In this document: positions 1-7,773 of the stretch, in pieces | Numbering within the stretch: position 1 is the first letter of the stretch | Layout: each line of letters opens with the position of its first letter | Source of the DNA: Dyella acidiphila | Lineage (GTDB): Bacteria; Pseudomonadota; Gammaproteobacteria; Xanthomonadales; Rhodanobacteraceae | Direction of reading: 5' to 3' | Assembly: GCF_014863405.1 (NCBI RefSeq) | Contig: NZ_JACZZA010000004.1 | Coordinates: 1 to 64,000, forward strand | DNA: 64,000 nucleotides | The notes under the pieces: generated by a model | Told to the model about the DNA's origin: nothing | The model's input: the letters and a program-made list of their open reading frames with translations, nothing else | Databases searched by the model: none | Made by a program: the position numbers and the translations under genes

Positions 1-73
1 CCTGCGAGGAAAGCACCTCGGCCTCGCGCAGCTTGTGGATGATCTCTTCGGAACTAAAGCGTTTCTTGGGCAT
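1..73 (-). CDS. IS3-family transposase OrfA, N-terminal fragment (runs off the window)
   Basis: Only the first 24 residues are visible; they begin MPKKRFSSEEIIHKLREAE. This is the typical start of the small helix-turn-helix OrfA protein of IS3-family elements (the IS407-like group begins similarly), which binds the element's ends and is joined to OrfB by frameshifting to make the transposase. The ATG at 73 is preceded on the minus strand by GAGGAGACTGGACG, giving a good ribosome binding site. The rest of the gene lies left of the window, so intactness cannot be judged. Confidence 0.7.
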   Translation of the reverse strand, partial: MPKKRFSSEEIIHKLREAEVLSSQ

Positions 74-136
74 CGTCCAGTCTCCTCGTCATAAGTCTAT
101 GAACTTTGGATCTGGACCAGAAATTTCAGGTCAGCT
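1..136 (-). mobile_element. End of an IS3-family insertion sequence (partial)
   Basis: The minus strand carries the start of an IS3-type OrfA, preceded by about 60 nt of leader. Reading inward on the minus strand from about 133-138, the tip begins TGACCTGAAATTTCTGG (or five bases earlier, at TGAGCTGACC), as expected for an IS3 terminal inverted repeat. The rest of the element, its other end and any target duplication lie outside the window, so the exact boundary is uncertain by a few bases. It sits at the edge of a probable genomic island. Confidence 0.6.
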
Positions 137-245
137 CACGCATTCGTGACGCGGATTGATGCACCCGTGGACTGAGCCCTTGGTCGTGGCGGGATAGCTT
201 CTGTGCCCGGCGCGGTGCGCTGCCGTTAGGAACCGCTTCTAAAGA

Positions 246-520
246 GGTAATTTGGGTAACCAGGAGGCCAAAAAACTGCCTAAGTCACTGTTCTTAATAT
301 CTAAATGAGATTTCTGATAAAGGTAATCTAAAGGTAATCAAAATTACCATTATCTGTAAGTGATTGAATTTAAAGAATGGTTCTCTTCCAAAAAATTACC
401 TTTAAGGAAGGTAATCAGATTACCTCCAATTACCCTTGGATTACCTTTGCTGTTTTTTCCTAACTATTTGATCATGCTGATGAAATAGGGTATTTCGTCA
501 GCATGATTACCAAAATTACC
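246..520. repeat. Iteron-like cluster of GGTAAT/ATTACC motifs in AT-rich DNA
   Basis: I count eleven exact copies of one hexamer in 275 bp. GGTAAT starts at 246, 322, 333 and 410. ATTACC starts at 343, 395, 419, 429, 440, 506 and 515. There is also one GGTAAC at 255. Most copies extend to GGTAATC or GATTACC. Two of them form a 15-bp palindrome, GGTAATCAGATTACC, at 410-424. The stretch is strikingly AT-rich against GC-rich flanks and has no credible ORF. It looks like an array of binding sites for one protein: a replication-origin iteron set, or operators of a mobile-element regulator. The function is inferred; the repeats are directly visible. The remaining sequence between 74 and 583 shows no gene. 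Confidence 0.75.
471..507. repeat. Near-perfect 37-bp palindrome beside the iteron-like cluster
   Basis: The left arm, 471-487 (ATCATGCTGATGAAATA), pairs with the right arm, 491-507 (TATTTCGTCAGCATGAT), around a GGG loop. The arms are 17 bp with one mismatch, which is a G-T pair in RNA. The palindrome lies inside the GGTAAT/ATTACC cluster, and the last ATTACC copies overlap or follow it. No T-run follows on the + strand, so it is not an obvious terminator. A cruciform, a dimeric recombinase or replication-protein site, or a stable RNA hairpin are all possible. Confidence 0.7.
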
Positions 521-583
521 TTTTTCCGACGATGCCACCCATTGGGGCTATATACGTAAGCGGGCTGCCGTTCTCGTTCGTAG

Positions 584-796
584 TCATCCCAGATCTATCT
601 TCTCTACGGCAATGGCCACCTGACCCAGGTGCGCATGGATAGCGCGGGTTTGCGTGGTCAGCAGTGTGTACATGTGATCGGCATCGACCATTCCAGCGCA
701 AAGGCCTGCCGTCATGCCCGCTACCAGGCTTTCCATAGCGGCGATGTGCTGTTGGGTATGGGTGATCAAGGTGAGAAGTGTTGTTGCTGTTGTCAT
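584..796 (-). CDS. Small hypothetical protein (70 aa)
   Basis: I do not recognise this protein. It would be 70 residues, rich in Thr, Ala and His, with amphipathic helical character and no clear membrane segment or signal peptide. The ATG at 796 has a moderate purine-rich stretch (GAGGGAATAG) upstream on the minus strand. Codon use looks more gene-like than the longer overlapping frame at 516-944, which reads as Arg/Pro/His-rich noise. It lies in the probable island end, between the iteron-like cluster and the AraC-type regulator, and could be an island-specific accessory protein. The stretch 797-1001 beyond it shows nothing convincing. Confidence 0.4.
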   Translation of the reverse strand: MTTATTLLTLITHTQQHIAAMESLVAGMTAGLCAGMVDADHMYTLLTTQTRAIHAHLGQVAIAVEKIDLG

Positions 797-1001
797 TACT
801 AGCTATTCCCTCGTGTTCCTGCGCACAACATCGCTGAGGTGCAGTCTTGGTGCAAGTTTTCACGAAAGCCGAGTGGATGCCGCTGAGTGGGATGGCTCGT
901 GCTTTTGCGGACTTGTTTGCTTTACACACCTGCGGCTCAGGCAACCCATGCCGCTGCTATGGGAAATGTGTCCCGCGGCTACCGCTAAGAGGCCGCATGA
1001 C

Positions 1002-1919
1002 CTAAGCAATCGCGGTTTCCGCACGAGCGTAGCGGCGTGGCGAACAACCCATGACGCGCTTAAAAGCGGTGTTAAAAGCGTTCTCGGATTCGTAGCCGAA
1101 CGACTGTGCAATGTGCGCCAGCGTATCTTCACCGGTCATTAGCCGCTCCGCCGCCAGCCTCATCCGCCAATGGGTCAGATAGGCGATGGGGGCTTCCCCG
1201 ACCTTGTCGCGGAAACGTTGCGCGAAGATCGAGCGGGACATGCCCGCCTGTGTTGCAAGTTCGTGCAGCGTCCACCGGCGCGCCGGATCAGCATGCATCG
1301 CGCCGATGGCAGCACCGATCTGTGGATCGGCGAGCGCAAAAAACCAACCGATGCCGTCATGCGGCGGTGCGATCAGGCATAGACGTAACGCCTGCACCAG
1401 CATCATGTGGGCAAGGTGATGGGCTGCGAGATTGGAACCGAGCCGTTCTTCTCGCATCTCGTCCATTAGGCGCTCGATGACCCAGCGTAGCGCTGCTTGA
1501 TCGGCCGTCTCCTCGATCAACAGTATCGGCGGGAGTGAATGGAGCAGCACGCGTGACTGCCGTCCGGTCAGGTCGAAACGGGCGCCGACCAGATAGACGT
1601 CGCCACCGCCTTGGTGAACGACCACGCCGCCGTAGCGCAAGCCGGCATGCACCTGGCGGACCGATATCGGCGTCACACCCAGATCGCTGGCTAGCGTGAA
1701 GGAACGACCACTAGGCAGCACGAAGCAGTCGCCCGCGGACAGCCTGACGGGTGCGACACCGTCGACCGCAAGCCAACAGCCACCTCGGGTGACCGCATAG
1801 CATTTGATGCGGCCGACCTGATCGTCGTATCGCACAGCCCACTCGCCACCTGCATCGAAAGCAGCCGTGCGGTAGCGATCGGGTTTGAGAAGGGAGAGGA
1901 GATCAGAGAGGGGATCCAC
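1002..1919 (-). CDS. AraC-family transcriptional regulator with N-terminal cupin
   Basis: A 305-residue one-component regulator. Roughly residues 1-190 form a cupin-type sensing domain (the family often called Cupin_6/AraC-binding), with the typical patterns LSAGDCFVLPSG and a preceding CWLAVDG strand. Residues about 200-300 form the double helix-turn-helix of AraC proteins, including GMSRSIFAQRFRDKVG and the C-terminal signature GYESENAFNTAFKRVMGCSPRRYAR-like block. The start is GTG at 1919 with CGGAG eight bases upstream. It is divergent from the oxidoreductase gene at 2024 across about 100 bp, the usual layout when such a regulator controls its neighbour. The ligand is unknown. Confidence 0.88.
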   Translation of the reverse strand: MDPLSDLLSLLKPDRYRTAAFDAGGEWAVRYDDQVGRIKCYAVTRGGCWLAVDGVAPVRLSAGDCFVLPSGRSFTLASDLGVTPISVRQVHAGLRYGGVVVHQGGGDVYLVGARFDLTGRQSRVLLHSLPPILLIEETADQAALRWVIERLMDEMREERLGSNLAAHHLAHMMLVQALRLCLIAPPHDGIGWFFALADPQIGAAIGAMHADPARRWTLHELATQAGMSRSIFAQRFRDKVGEAPIAYLTHWRMRLAAERLMTGEDTLAHIAQSFGYESENAFNTAFKRVMGCSPRRYARAETAIA

Positions 1920-2023
1920 GCATTGCTCCGGACGATCGCGAAGAAAATACCGACGATCACGTATAGGTCGTATGGCCGATCCTATCTACACTCCGGGCCA
2001 ACAAAAAGCCAGGAGCGAAATTC

Positions 2024-2905
2024 ATGATCGTGGTGACCACCCCCACCGGCCAGATCGGCAGTCAAGTCGCGGGAGAGCTGTTGAAAGCCGGAGAGCCCGT
2101 GCGCGTCATCGTTCGCCATGTCGATTCGCTGCACGAGCAAATCCTCAATCAGGCGGAGGTGATCGAGGGGTCACATGGCGATGCCGCCGTGCTCGATCGC
2201 GCCCTTGAGGGCGCTAACGCGCTGTTCTGGGTGGCACCGCCTGACATGACCAAAGAAATCGATGCGGCCTACATTGAATTTACCCGCCCCGCTGCTGCGG
2301 CGATCCGGCGGCACGGTGTCAAGCGGGTGATCAGCATTACCGCACTTGGTCGCGGCACTGCGTGGCAAGACAGGGCCGGTCTGGTCACCGCCTCGTTACG
2401 GATGGACGATTTGCTGATGTCGACGGGCGTCGCATTCCGAGGTCTGGCCATGCCGTCTTTCATGGAAAATATCGCGCGGCAAGTGGGACCGATGAAGGAA
2501 AAGGGCCTGTGCTTCGGGCCGATCGATCCCGACAAGAAACTTCCTCTGACCGCCACCCGCGACATGGCCTCCGTAGCGGCCCAGTGGCTCGCCCACGACA
2601 ATTGGACTGGGCAACACGAGCTACCGGTGATCGGGCCCGAGGATCTGTCCTACAACGACATGGCCGCTATCATCTCGGATGTGACGGGTCGAGAAATCCG
2701 CTACCAGCAGATCGGTTTGGAACAGCTCAAACAGCAGTTCATTGGACGCGGAGCAACCGAGTCTTTTGCCGCAGGCTACGTCGATATGTACCGCGCCAAG
2801 AACGAAGGCATGGACAACGCCGCCGAACGGGATGCGGAGAGCCGGCAAAGGATCACCTTTCGCCAATGGGTCGAGCGCACCCTGAAGCCGGCCATGGCTG
2901 AGTGA
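2024..2905 (+). CDS. NmrA-like NAD(P)-binding oxidoreductase (atypical SDR)
   Basis: A 293-residue Rossmann-fold protein. The N-terminal strand MIVVTTPTGQIGSQVAGELL carries the TGxxGxxV dinucleotide-binding pattern of NmrA/NAD(P)H-quinone-reductase-like atypical SDRs. It is followed by VRVIVRHVDS, which resembles the Arg-rich NADP(H) selector. The classical YxxxK pair is not evident, as is usual in this group. The ATG at 2024 has GGAGC seven bases upstream. Relatives act as soluble NAD(P)H-dependent quinone or azo reductases or as redox sensors; the substrate cannot be read from the sequence. Divergent from the AraC-type gene, which probably regulates it. Confidence 0.82.
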   Translation: MIVVTTPTGQIGSQVAGELLKAGEPVRVIVRHVDSLHEQILNQAEVIEGSHGDAAVLDRALEGANALFWVAPPDMTKEIDAAYIEFTRPAAAAIRRHGVKRVISITALGRGTAWQDRAGLVTASLRMDDLLMSTGVAFRGLAMPSFMENIARQVGPMKEKGLCFGPIDPDKKLPLTATRDMASVAAQWLAHDNWTGQHELPVIGPEDLSYNDMAAIISDVTGREIRYQQIGLEQLKQQFIGRGATESFAAGYVDMYRAKNEGMDNAAERDAESRQRITFRQWVERTLKPAMAE

Positions 2906-3297
2906 TCAGGGCCTGTTGTGTCTGGAAACGGAAGGCAGTCGGCTCTTGGGGGCGGTGATGGTTTTGGTCCACCGAAGCCTTTGCAGTAGATCTTTAGACG
3001 GCGACCGCTTCGAGTGCCAAGCCGACCGATCAGCTATCTGCAATGCGCTCCAAATTAGCACCAGCTCCGGAATCAGGGGCCGCCCCAAACGCGATCAGCT
3101 GGACGGATCTGCATGTCGATGCTTCTTGGCGCTGGAGGTGATCCTTGCGAATTAAGGATGTGTGCTTCGATCCCATTTTGAAGTCCTTTTACCCCGTAAA
3201 ATTGGAGGCTATCTCTTTGATTTGCCGCGACGAAAAGGCCTATTTTCCGTAAAAATGCTGGAGGTAAGTTGTTGATCGTTGGGTACAGTGCACCTAA
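2906..3297. other. Non-coding island edge with two imperfect repeats near the attachment site
   Basis: No convincing gene: short frames at 2916-3155 (+) and 2906-3088 (-) lack recognisable domains. Close to the tRNA scar there are two related blocks, CCGTAAAATTGGAGG at 3194-3208 and CCGTAAAAATGCTGGAGG at 3247-3264. Both are preceded by a T-rich run (CCTTTTA and CTATTTT), and they start 53 bp apart in the same orientation. Repeats like this next to an integration core can be integrase arm-type sites; that role is inference. Confidence 0.4.
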
Positions 3298-3342
3298 CTT
3301 TTAATCTATTGGTCGACAGTTCGAATCTGTCACGGCCCACCA
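3298..3342 (+). pseudogene. 3' fragment of a tRNA-Lys gene (probable attachment-site scar)
   Basis: The 45 nt from CTTTTAATC to the encoded CCA match the 3' half of tRNA-Lys(UUU). They contain the anticodon loop CTTTTAA, the variable region TGGTC, the T-arm GACAG-TTCGAAT-CTGTC, and the 3' acceptor strand ACGGCCCA followed by CCA. Upstream of 3298 the expected anticodon 5' stem, D-arm and 5' acceptor strand are absent; CCTAA cannot pair with TCTAT. Such 3' duplicates are left when an integrative element inserts in a tRNA gene. The intact gene would then lie to the left, outside the window, at the island's other end. Confidence 0.85.
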
Positions 3343-3350
3343 GCTGCACC

Positions 3351-3381
3351 AGGGACTTACCTCGCGTAAGTCCCTTTTTTT
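3351..3381 (+). terminator. Rho-independent terminator of the original tRNA-Lys locus
   Basis: A perfect 10-bp stem (AGGGACTTAC at 3351-3360 with GTAAGTCCCT at 3366-3375), loop CTCGC, followed by six T residues. It lies nine bases past the encoded CCA of the tRNA fragment. This suggests it is the native terminator of the tRNA gene, left on the chromosome side of the junction. Confidence 0.85.
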
Positions 3382-3421
3382 ATGCCGCCATCGCAGCACA
3401 CGTGGCAGCCACGGAGCTTGC

Positions 3422-6400
3422 TTAGCGGCTGACAGCGGCGGCGCGCGCCAGTACCGCCGCCAAGGCCTGCGCCAGCTGTTCGCCGTGCAGCGGTTTGCGC
3501 AAAAAGCCGTCCATGCCGGCGGCGCGGGCGAGGCTTTCCTCGTCGCCACCGGAGCGCGCCGTGATGGCAATCATCGGCAGCGCGTGATTGCCTTCGCGCG
3601 AACGCACCAGCTGTGCCCACTGCAGGCCATCCAGGCCGGGCAGGTCCAGATCCACCAGGGCGGCGTCGAAGCGCGAGTGTTCCAATACTTCCAGTGCGCG
3701 CAGGGCATGGGGGACATGTTCGACGGCGTGGCCCTGCACTTCGAGCAGGCCGACGATCACCGCAGCTACCGTGGGATCGTCTTCCAGCAGCAGTAGATGC
3801 CAGCGCGGGCCTGCCGTGCCGGCACCGGTTTGCACGGATTCGATTCGTACAGCGGCCGCCGGCAGTGGCAATGACACATGGAAGGTGCTGCCCGTACCGG
3901 GCGTCGATTCCAGTGCGATGGAGCCGTCCATCAAGGTCGCCAGTTCGCGACAGATGGCCAGGCCCAGACCGCTGCCCGAACCGCGCTGCGGACCGTCCAG
4001 TTGCTGGTAGCGATGGAACAGTTTGGCCTGATCGCTGGCGCTGATGCCCTGCCCGGTATCGCTTACGGTGAAGCGCAGTGCGCCGGCGTGACCGGTCAGA
4101 GCCAGATGTATTTCGCCATGCTCGGTGAATTTGACGGCATTGCCGCTGAGGTTGAGCAGGATCTGCCGGATGCGCACGGCATCGCCCAACACCTGGGGCG
4201 GCGCGTCATCGGCAATGTCCACGCGCAAGACCAGCCCCTTGGCATTGGCTTTGGCGCGCTGCAGTTCGGCGACATCCTGCACCAGCGCGCGTGGATCGAA
4301 CGGGGCCGGTACCAACTGCAGCCGACCGGCTTCGATGCGCGCCAGATCGAGCGCGTCGTTGACCAGGGTGAGTAGTACTTCGCCGGAATTGCGGATGGTC
4401 TGCGTAAAGCGCCGCTCGGTGTCGCCGAGCGGGCGGCTGAGCAGCAGCTCGGCCATGCCCAGCACGCCGGTCATCGGCGTGCGGATCTCATGGCCGAGCT
4501 GGGCCAGAAATTCGGTCTTGGCCTGGCTGGCAGCGCGTGCCAGGTCATGCTCCTGGGTGATCAGCTCCAGACGATGGCGCTGCAGCTGTCGCCGACGCAT
4601 GGCATGGAGCAGCGCTACGAACAGCAGTGCCAACAACAATGCATAGGCAAGCCATGCCCACCAGCGCAGCCACGGCGGACGGTCTACATGCAGATGCAGT
4701 GGCGTGGTCAGTTCACCCCATGTGCCATCCGGGCCGGCGGCCTGCACGTGCAAGGTGAAATCGCCGGGCGGCAACTGAGTGAAAGTGCGATCGCCGCGAT
4801 GGCCGGTGTTGACCCAGTCGTTGTCGAGACCATCCAGGCGAAAGCGATAGACATTCTCCTGCGGCGCAATGAACGACAACGCCCGCGCCACGATGGTGAG
4901 ATCGCGATCGTTCCAGGCCAGCGTTATGCGGCCGCTGTCGGGCGACAACTCGCGTACACCGTCATGGCCGCGCACACTCAGTGCACTGAGGCGTATTTCC
5001 GGCGCGCGCCGATGCGGCTGAATCGCGGCAGGCTGGAAACCGACGATGCCGTCCTTGGAGGGTGCGTATAGATAGCCATCGGGCAAGCGCGCGATCGCAT
5101 TGCTGCCGAAATAACTGTCGACCAGGCCGTTTTCGAGGCCAAAGCCGCGCAGACTGTTCTCGGCAGGGTCGTACAGCCACAAGCCGCCGCGGGTGAACAG
5201 CCACGCACGCCCGGCGTCGTCCACGCGCAGGCTCATGATGCTGTTGACCACGTGTTGATCGTTGAGCGCATGGCGCGCGAAGCGAACCTCACGATCGCCT
5301 TGCTGGCGATAGACAGAGAGGCTGTTGGCGTCAGCCACCCACAGTTCATCGCCGTGTAGATCCAGTGCACGAGCGAAACCTCGCGCCACCCCCTCGACAT
5401 AGCGCACGGACTGCCCGGGCTGCCAACGGGCAACGCCCTTGTCGGTGGCAATCCACAAGGCGTGGTCATGCCAGCGCATATCGTTGTTGGAGGCCTGCGC
5501 CAACGCAGGATCGGCAAAAGGCAGTGGTGTGCAGCGCATGCCGTCGGCGGGCACGGTGCAAATCCCCGCAGGCACCAGATTCATATAGGCAGTGCCGTTC
5601 TCGTCCAGCGCCACGTTGTAGGGCTGGGCCGGTACATCGATCGGTTCGAGGTGCCCCTGGCGATAGCGGAAGCTGCCGTCGGAAGCATTGACCCAAAGCT
5701 GGCCGCGCGCATCCATCGCCATGTCGTAGATCTCGCGGTGCGTACCGGGCAGTCGCACGACCGCGGGCTGCACCGTCTGCGTGGCCGGGTCGAGCACATC
5801 GATCACGCCGCCCTGGTTGCCGACCCAGAGCTTGCCGCCGCCTGCCGCGGCCACTGCGATAAAGCTGCCGGCGCTGAGGCTGGCCGGGTCATCGGGTTGA
5901 TGGATGCTGCGGGTGAAGTCATGCCAGTCCGGTGCCAGATAAGCCAGGCCGTTGTCGGTCGCCAGCCACAGGCCACCTTCGCGATCGTGCAAGAGGCGCA
6001 GCACGATCTGGCCGGGCAGCGCGTGAGGCAGCAACTGCTTGGCGTCGAAGCGATAGCAGCGCCCGTCGCGATCGCGCAGCACCAGGCCGTTGGACGTGCC
6101 CAGCCACAGGCGGCCCGAATCGTCCGGCGCGATCGAGGCAATCGGCACAGTCGGGATGCCTGCCAGTGGCACGCGATGGGCGACGTCGTCGTGGTCCAGT
6201 TGGAACAACCCAAGCACGGTACCGATAAGCAATGCATGCTCGTGATGGATCAGGGCGAATATCCGCGGGGACTCCAGCCGCTGACCGTGCTCGTCTTCGA
6301 ATCGCACATGGCTGAAGCTGCCGTCGCGCTCGCGCAAATCCAGGCCAGCTCCAGTGCCGACCCATAGGCGGCCATCGGGCTCGGCCAGCAGCGCGCGCAC

Positions 6401-6970
6401 GTCGTTGTCGGACAGGCTGCGCGGGTTGGACGGATCGTGGCGGGCATGCTCGAAGTGCTGTCCGCCCACCAGATGATCGAGGCCGCCATCGCTAAGCCCC
6501 AACCACAGCGTGCCATCGCGGTCTTGTGCCAATGAGGCGACCTGATCGACACCCAGGCTATCCGGAACCTTGTCGTCATGGTGCCAGTGCAGGAAGCCAT
6601 CACGCGTGGCGTCATAGCGCGCCAGGCCATCGTCGCCGCCACTCCACAGCCGTCCCTGTGCGTCGACCAGCAAGGCCCGTACGCGGTCGGACGGCGCGGC
6701 ATAGGGATCGCCGCTGCGCTGCGTCCAGGTTTTGAATTCCACGCCGTCATAGCGTGTCAGTGCCGAGCCGGTGGCGACCCAGATATAGCCCTCGCGGTCT
6801 TGCAGCAGTGCGCTGATGCTCGGATCAGGCAACCCTTCGGCCGTCGTGAAGCGCCGAAATTGCGGGGTGGGGGCCGGCAGCAACGCCGTTGCTGGCGGCG
6901 TACTGCTGCCGCTGGCGGGTTGGCTGCCGAACATGAGCGCGGCAAGCATGAGCGCGCTCAGCATCGGCAC
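3422..6970 (-). CDS. Hybrid sensor histidine kinase with two-component propeller sensor domain
   Basis: A 1182-residue inner-membrane hybrid kinase. It starts with a signal peptide (MPMLSALMLAALMFGSQPAS). A long periplasmic sensor of repeated 'Reg_prop' blades follows (DREGYIWVATGSALTRYDG, DRDGTLWLGLSDGG, DREGGLWLATDNGLAYL), then a Y_Y_Y-type beta-sandwich (YRFRLDGLDNDWVNTG). One membrane span lies near 770-789. The HisKA domain has the phospho-acceptor His827 in GHEIRTPM, and the HATPase domain has DTGQGIS and GSGLGLAIC. A C-terminal receiver carries its likely phospho-acceptor at Asp1107 (ALVDLDLPGLDG). There is no C-terminal AraC helix-turn-helix, unlike Bacteroides relatives, so a separate output partner is needed. 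No response-regulator gene is adjacent. It converges on the tRNA scar. Confidence 0.92.
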   Translation of the reverse strand: MPMLSALMLAALMFGSQPASGSSTPPATALLPAPTPQFRRFTTAEGLPDPSISALLQDREGYIWVATGSALTRYDGVEFKTWTQRSGDPYAAPSDRVRALLVDAQGRLWSGGDDGLARYDATRDGFLHWHHDDKVPDSLGVDQVASLAQDRDGTLWLGLSDGGLDHLVGGQHFEHARHDPSNPRSLSDNDVRALLAEPDGRLWVGTGAGLDLRERDGSFSHVRFEDEHGQRLESPRIFALIHHEHALLIGTVLGLFQLDHDDVAHRVPLAGIPTVPIASIAPDDSGRLWLGTSNGLVLRDRDGRCYRFDAKQLLPHALPGQIVLRLLHDREGGLWLATDNGLAYLAPDWHDFTRSIHQPDDPASLSAGSFIAVAAAGGGKLWVGNQGGVIDVLDPATQTVQPAVVRLPGTHREIYDMAMDARGQLWVNASDGSFRYRQGHLEPIDVPAQPYNVALDENGTAYMNLVPAGICTVPADGMRCTPLPFADPALAQASNNDMRWHDHALWIATDKGVARWQPGQSVRYVEGVARGFARALDLHGDELWVADANSLSVYRQQGDREVRFARHALNDQHVVNSIMSLRVDDAGRAWLFTRGGLWLYDPAENSLRGFGLENGLVDSYFGSNAIARLPDGYLYAPSKDGIVGFQPAAIQPHRRAPEIRLSALSVRGHDGVRELSPDSGRITLAWNDRDLTIVARALSFIAPQENVYRFRLDGLDNDWVNTGHRGDRTFTQLPPGDFTLHVQAAGPDGTWGELTTPLHLHVDRPPWLRWWAWLAYALLLALLFVALLHAMRRRQLQRHRLELITQEHDLARAASQAKTEFLAQLGHEIRTPMTGVLGMAELLLSRPLGDTERRFTQTIRNSGEVLLTLVNDALDLARIEAGRLQLVPAPFDPRALVQDVAELQRAKANAKGLVLRVDIADDAPPQVLGDAVRIRQILLNLSGNAVKFTEHGEIHLALTGHAGALRFTVSDTGQGISASDQAKLFHRYQQLDGPQRGSGSGLGLAICRELATLMDGSIALESTPGTGSTFHVSLPLPAAAVRIESVQTGAGTAGPRWHLLLLEDDPTVAAVIVGLLEVQGHAVEHVPHALRALEVLEHSRFDAALVDLDLPGLDGLQWAQLVRSREGNHALPMIAITARSGGDEESLARAAGMDGFLRKPLHGEQLAQALAAVLARAAAVSR

Positions 6971-7773
6971 TCCGATCGCCGCGAAACCTGGCGCGGCAGT
7001 GGTTCGGTGGCGGTCACTTCGCTCGGTCCTGTCCGTTGGGCACGTTACCGGTCACGGTAATCGAAGGGATCGAATCGATCGGGGCGGTAGGGGGAGGGTG
7101 AAGTGTACAGACTGGGTCCGTGGATAGCAGATGGAGAGCGGTCCGGTGAGTGCGCGATTAGCGAGGATCCGGTCACCTCTTGGAGAAATGCCGGGGCACG
7201 GACGCAGGTCTGCATGCGCCGCTTAGCGGCAACTTTCGACACGCTGACGCATGGCGCGACGGAGGCAGGGCCGGTTGGCCGCACGAGGAAAGCCGCTAGC
7301 GAAGCAGCCGCGCCGCTCCCGAACTGGCGAGACACGCTCTTTTTGATTCAACGGCTTGTTGTCCCGGTGCGGTCCTCCAGAAGACCGGATACGGCGTTTG
7401 CGCCTGGAAAAGCCGGGCTCCTGGCATGGGACTTGCTGCAAATCCGGCGCTGGGAAGTCCAGGCGCCGTGGCGGGGCCCCGCCACATCAAGGATGACCGA
7501 CGCCCGCCGCCGCCCCTCAGGGGCGGCGTTTTTATTTCCAGGTCCGGCCACGCGCACCGGCACGAGGCCACGGGCAGTCCGCACAGACCGTGCAGGGGCA
7601 CATGTTAAGATCGTAAAGATCTTAGCCAGCGCTTTTATCAGCGCGGAGCTGGGCGGGCAGATGTCGCGCAGGTCGTTGCATCTTGGGGGAGGCGGGCATC
7701 GCCGCGCTGCATGTAGCCGGCGCCATGTTGATGCCGCGCGGGCCTGTACTTTGAGCGGAAAACCACTGGCGAT
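6971..7773. other. 800-bp intergenic region with structured, possibly non-coding RNA sequence
   Basis: No credible protein gene is seen here; the frames at 7045-7335 and 7103-7777 have atypical composition and no domain. The right part has successive hairpins on the + strand. The first is GGCGCTGG with CCAGGCGCC around 7456-7467. The second is an 18-bp perfect palindrome at 7468-7485. The third is a canonical terminator at 7508-7533. The next coding start is only at 7774. A small RNA ending at about 7533 would explain a terminator with no gene before it, but no promoter was identified. Confidence 0.4.
7508..7533 (+). terminator. Orphan Rho-independent terminator
   Basis: A nine-base GC-rich stem (CGCCGCCCC at 7508-7516 with GGGGCGGCG at 7520-7528), loop TCA, then TTTTT. 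It reads in the + direction, but the only upstream annotated gene points the other way. It probably ends an unannotated transcript. Confidence 0.75.

Noticed and set aside
246-520. CRISPR-type array
   Set aside because: Units are only 6-8 bp, occur in both orientations, and have irregular spacing, unlike CRISPR repeats and spacers.
516-944. 142-residue minus ORF overlapping the 70-aa frame
   Set aside because: It overlaps the AT-rich motif cluster and reads as Arg/Pro/His-rich noise; the 70-aa frame is more gene-like.
2906-3155. Short ORFs on both strands after the NmrA-like gene
   Set aside because: Neither has a recognised domain or a good start, and the protein-like runs do not match a known transposase end that I can identify.
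7045-7335. 96-residue minus-strand ORF in the long gap
   Set aside because: Composition is atypical, no domain or ribosome site is seen, and it overlaps structured non-coding sequence.
7440-7490. Cobalamin-riboswitch-like look of AATCCGGCGCTGGGAAG
   Set aside because: The B12 box and the other conserved riboswitch boxes are missing and no B12-related gene follows.
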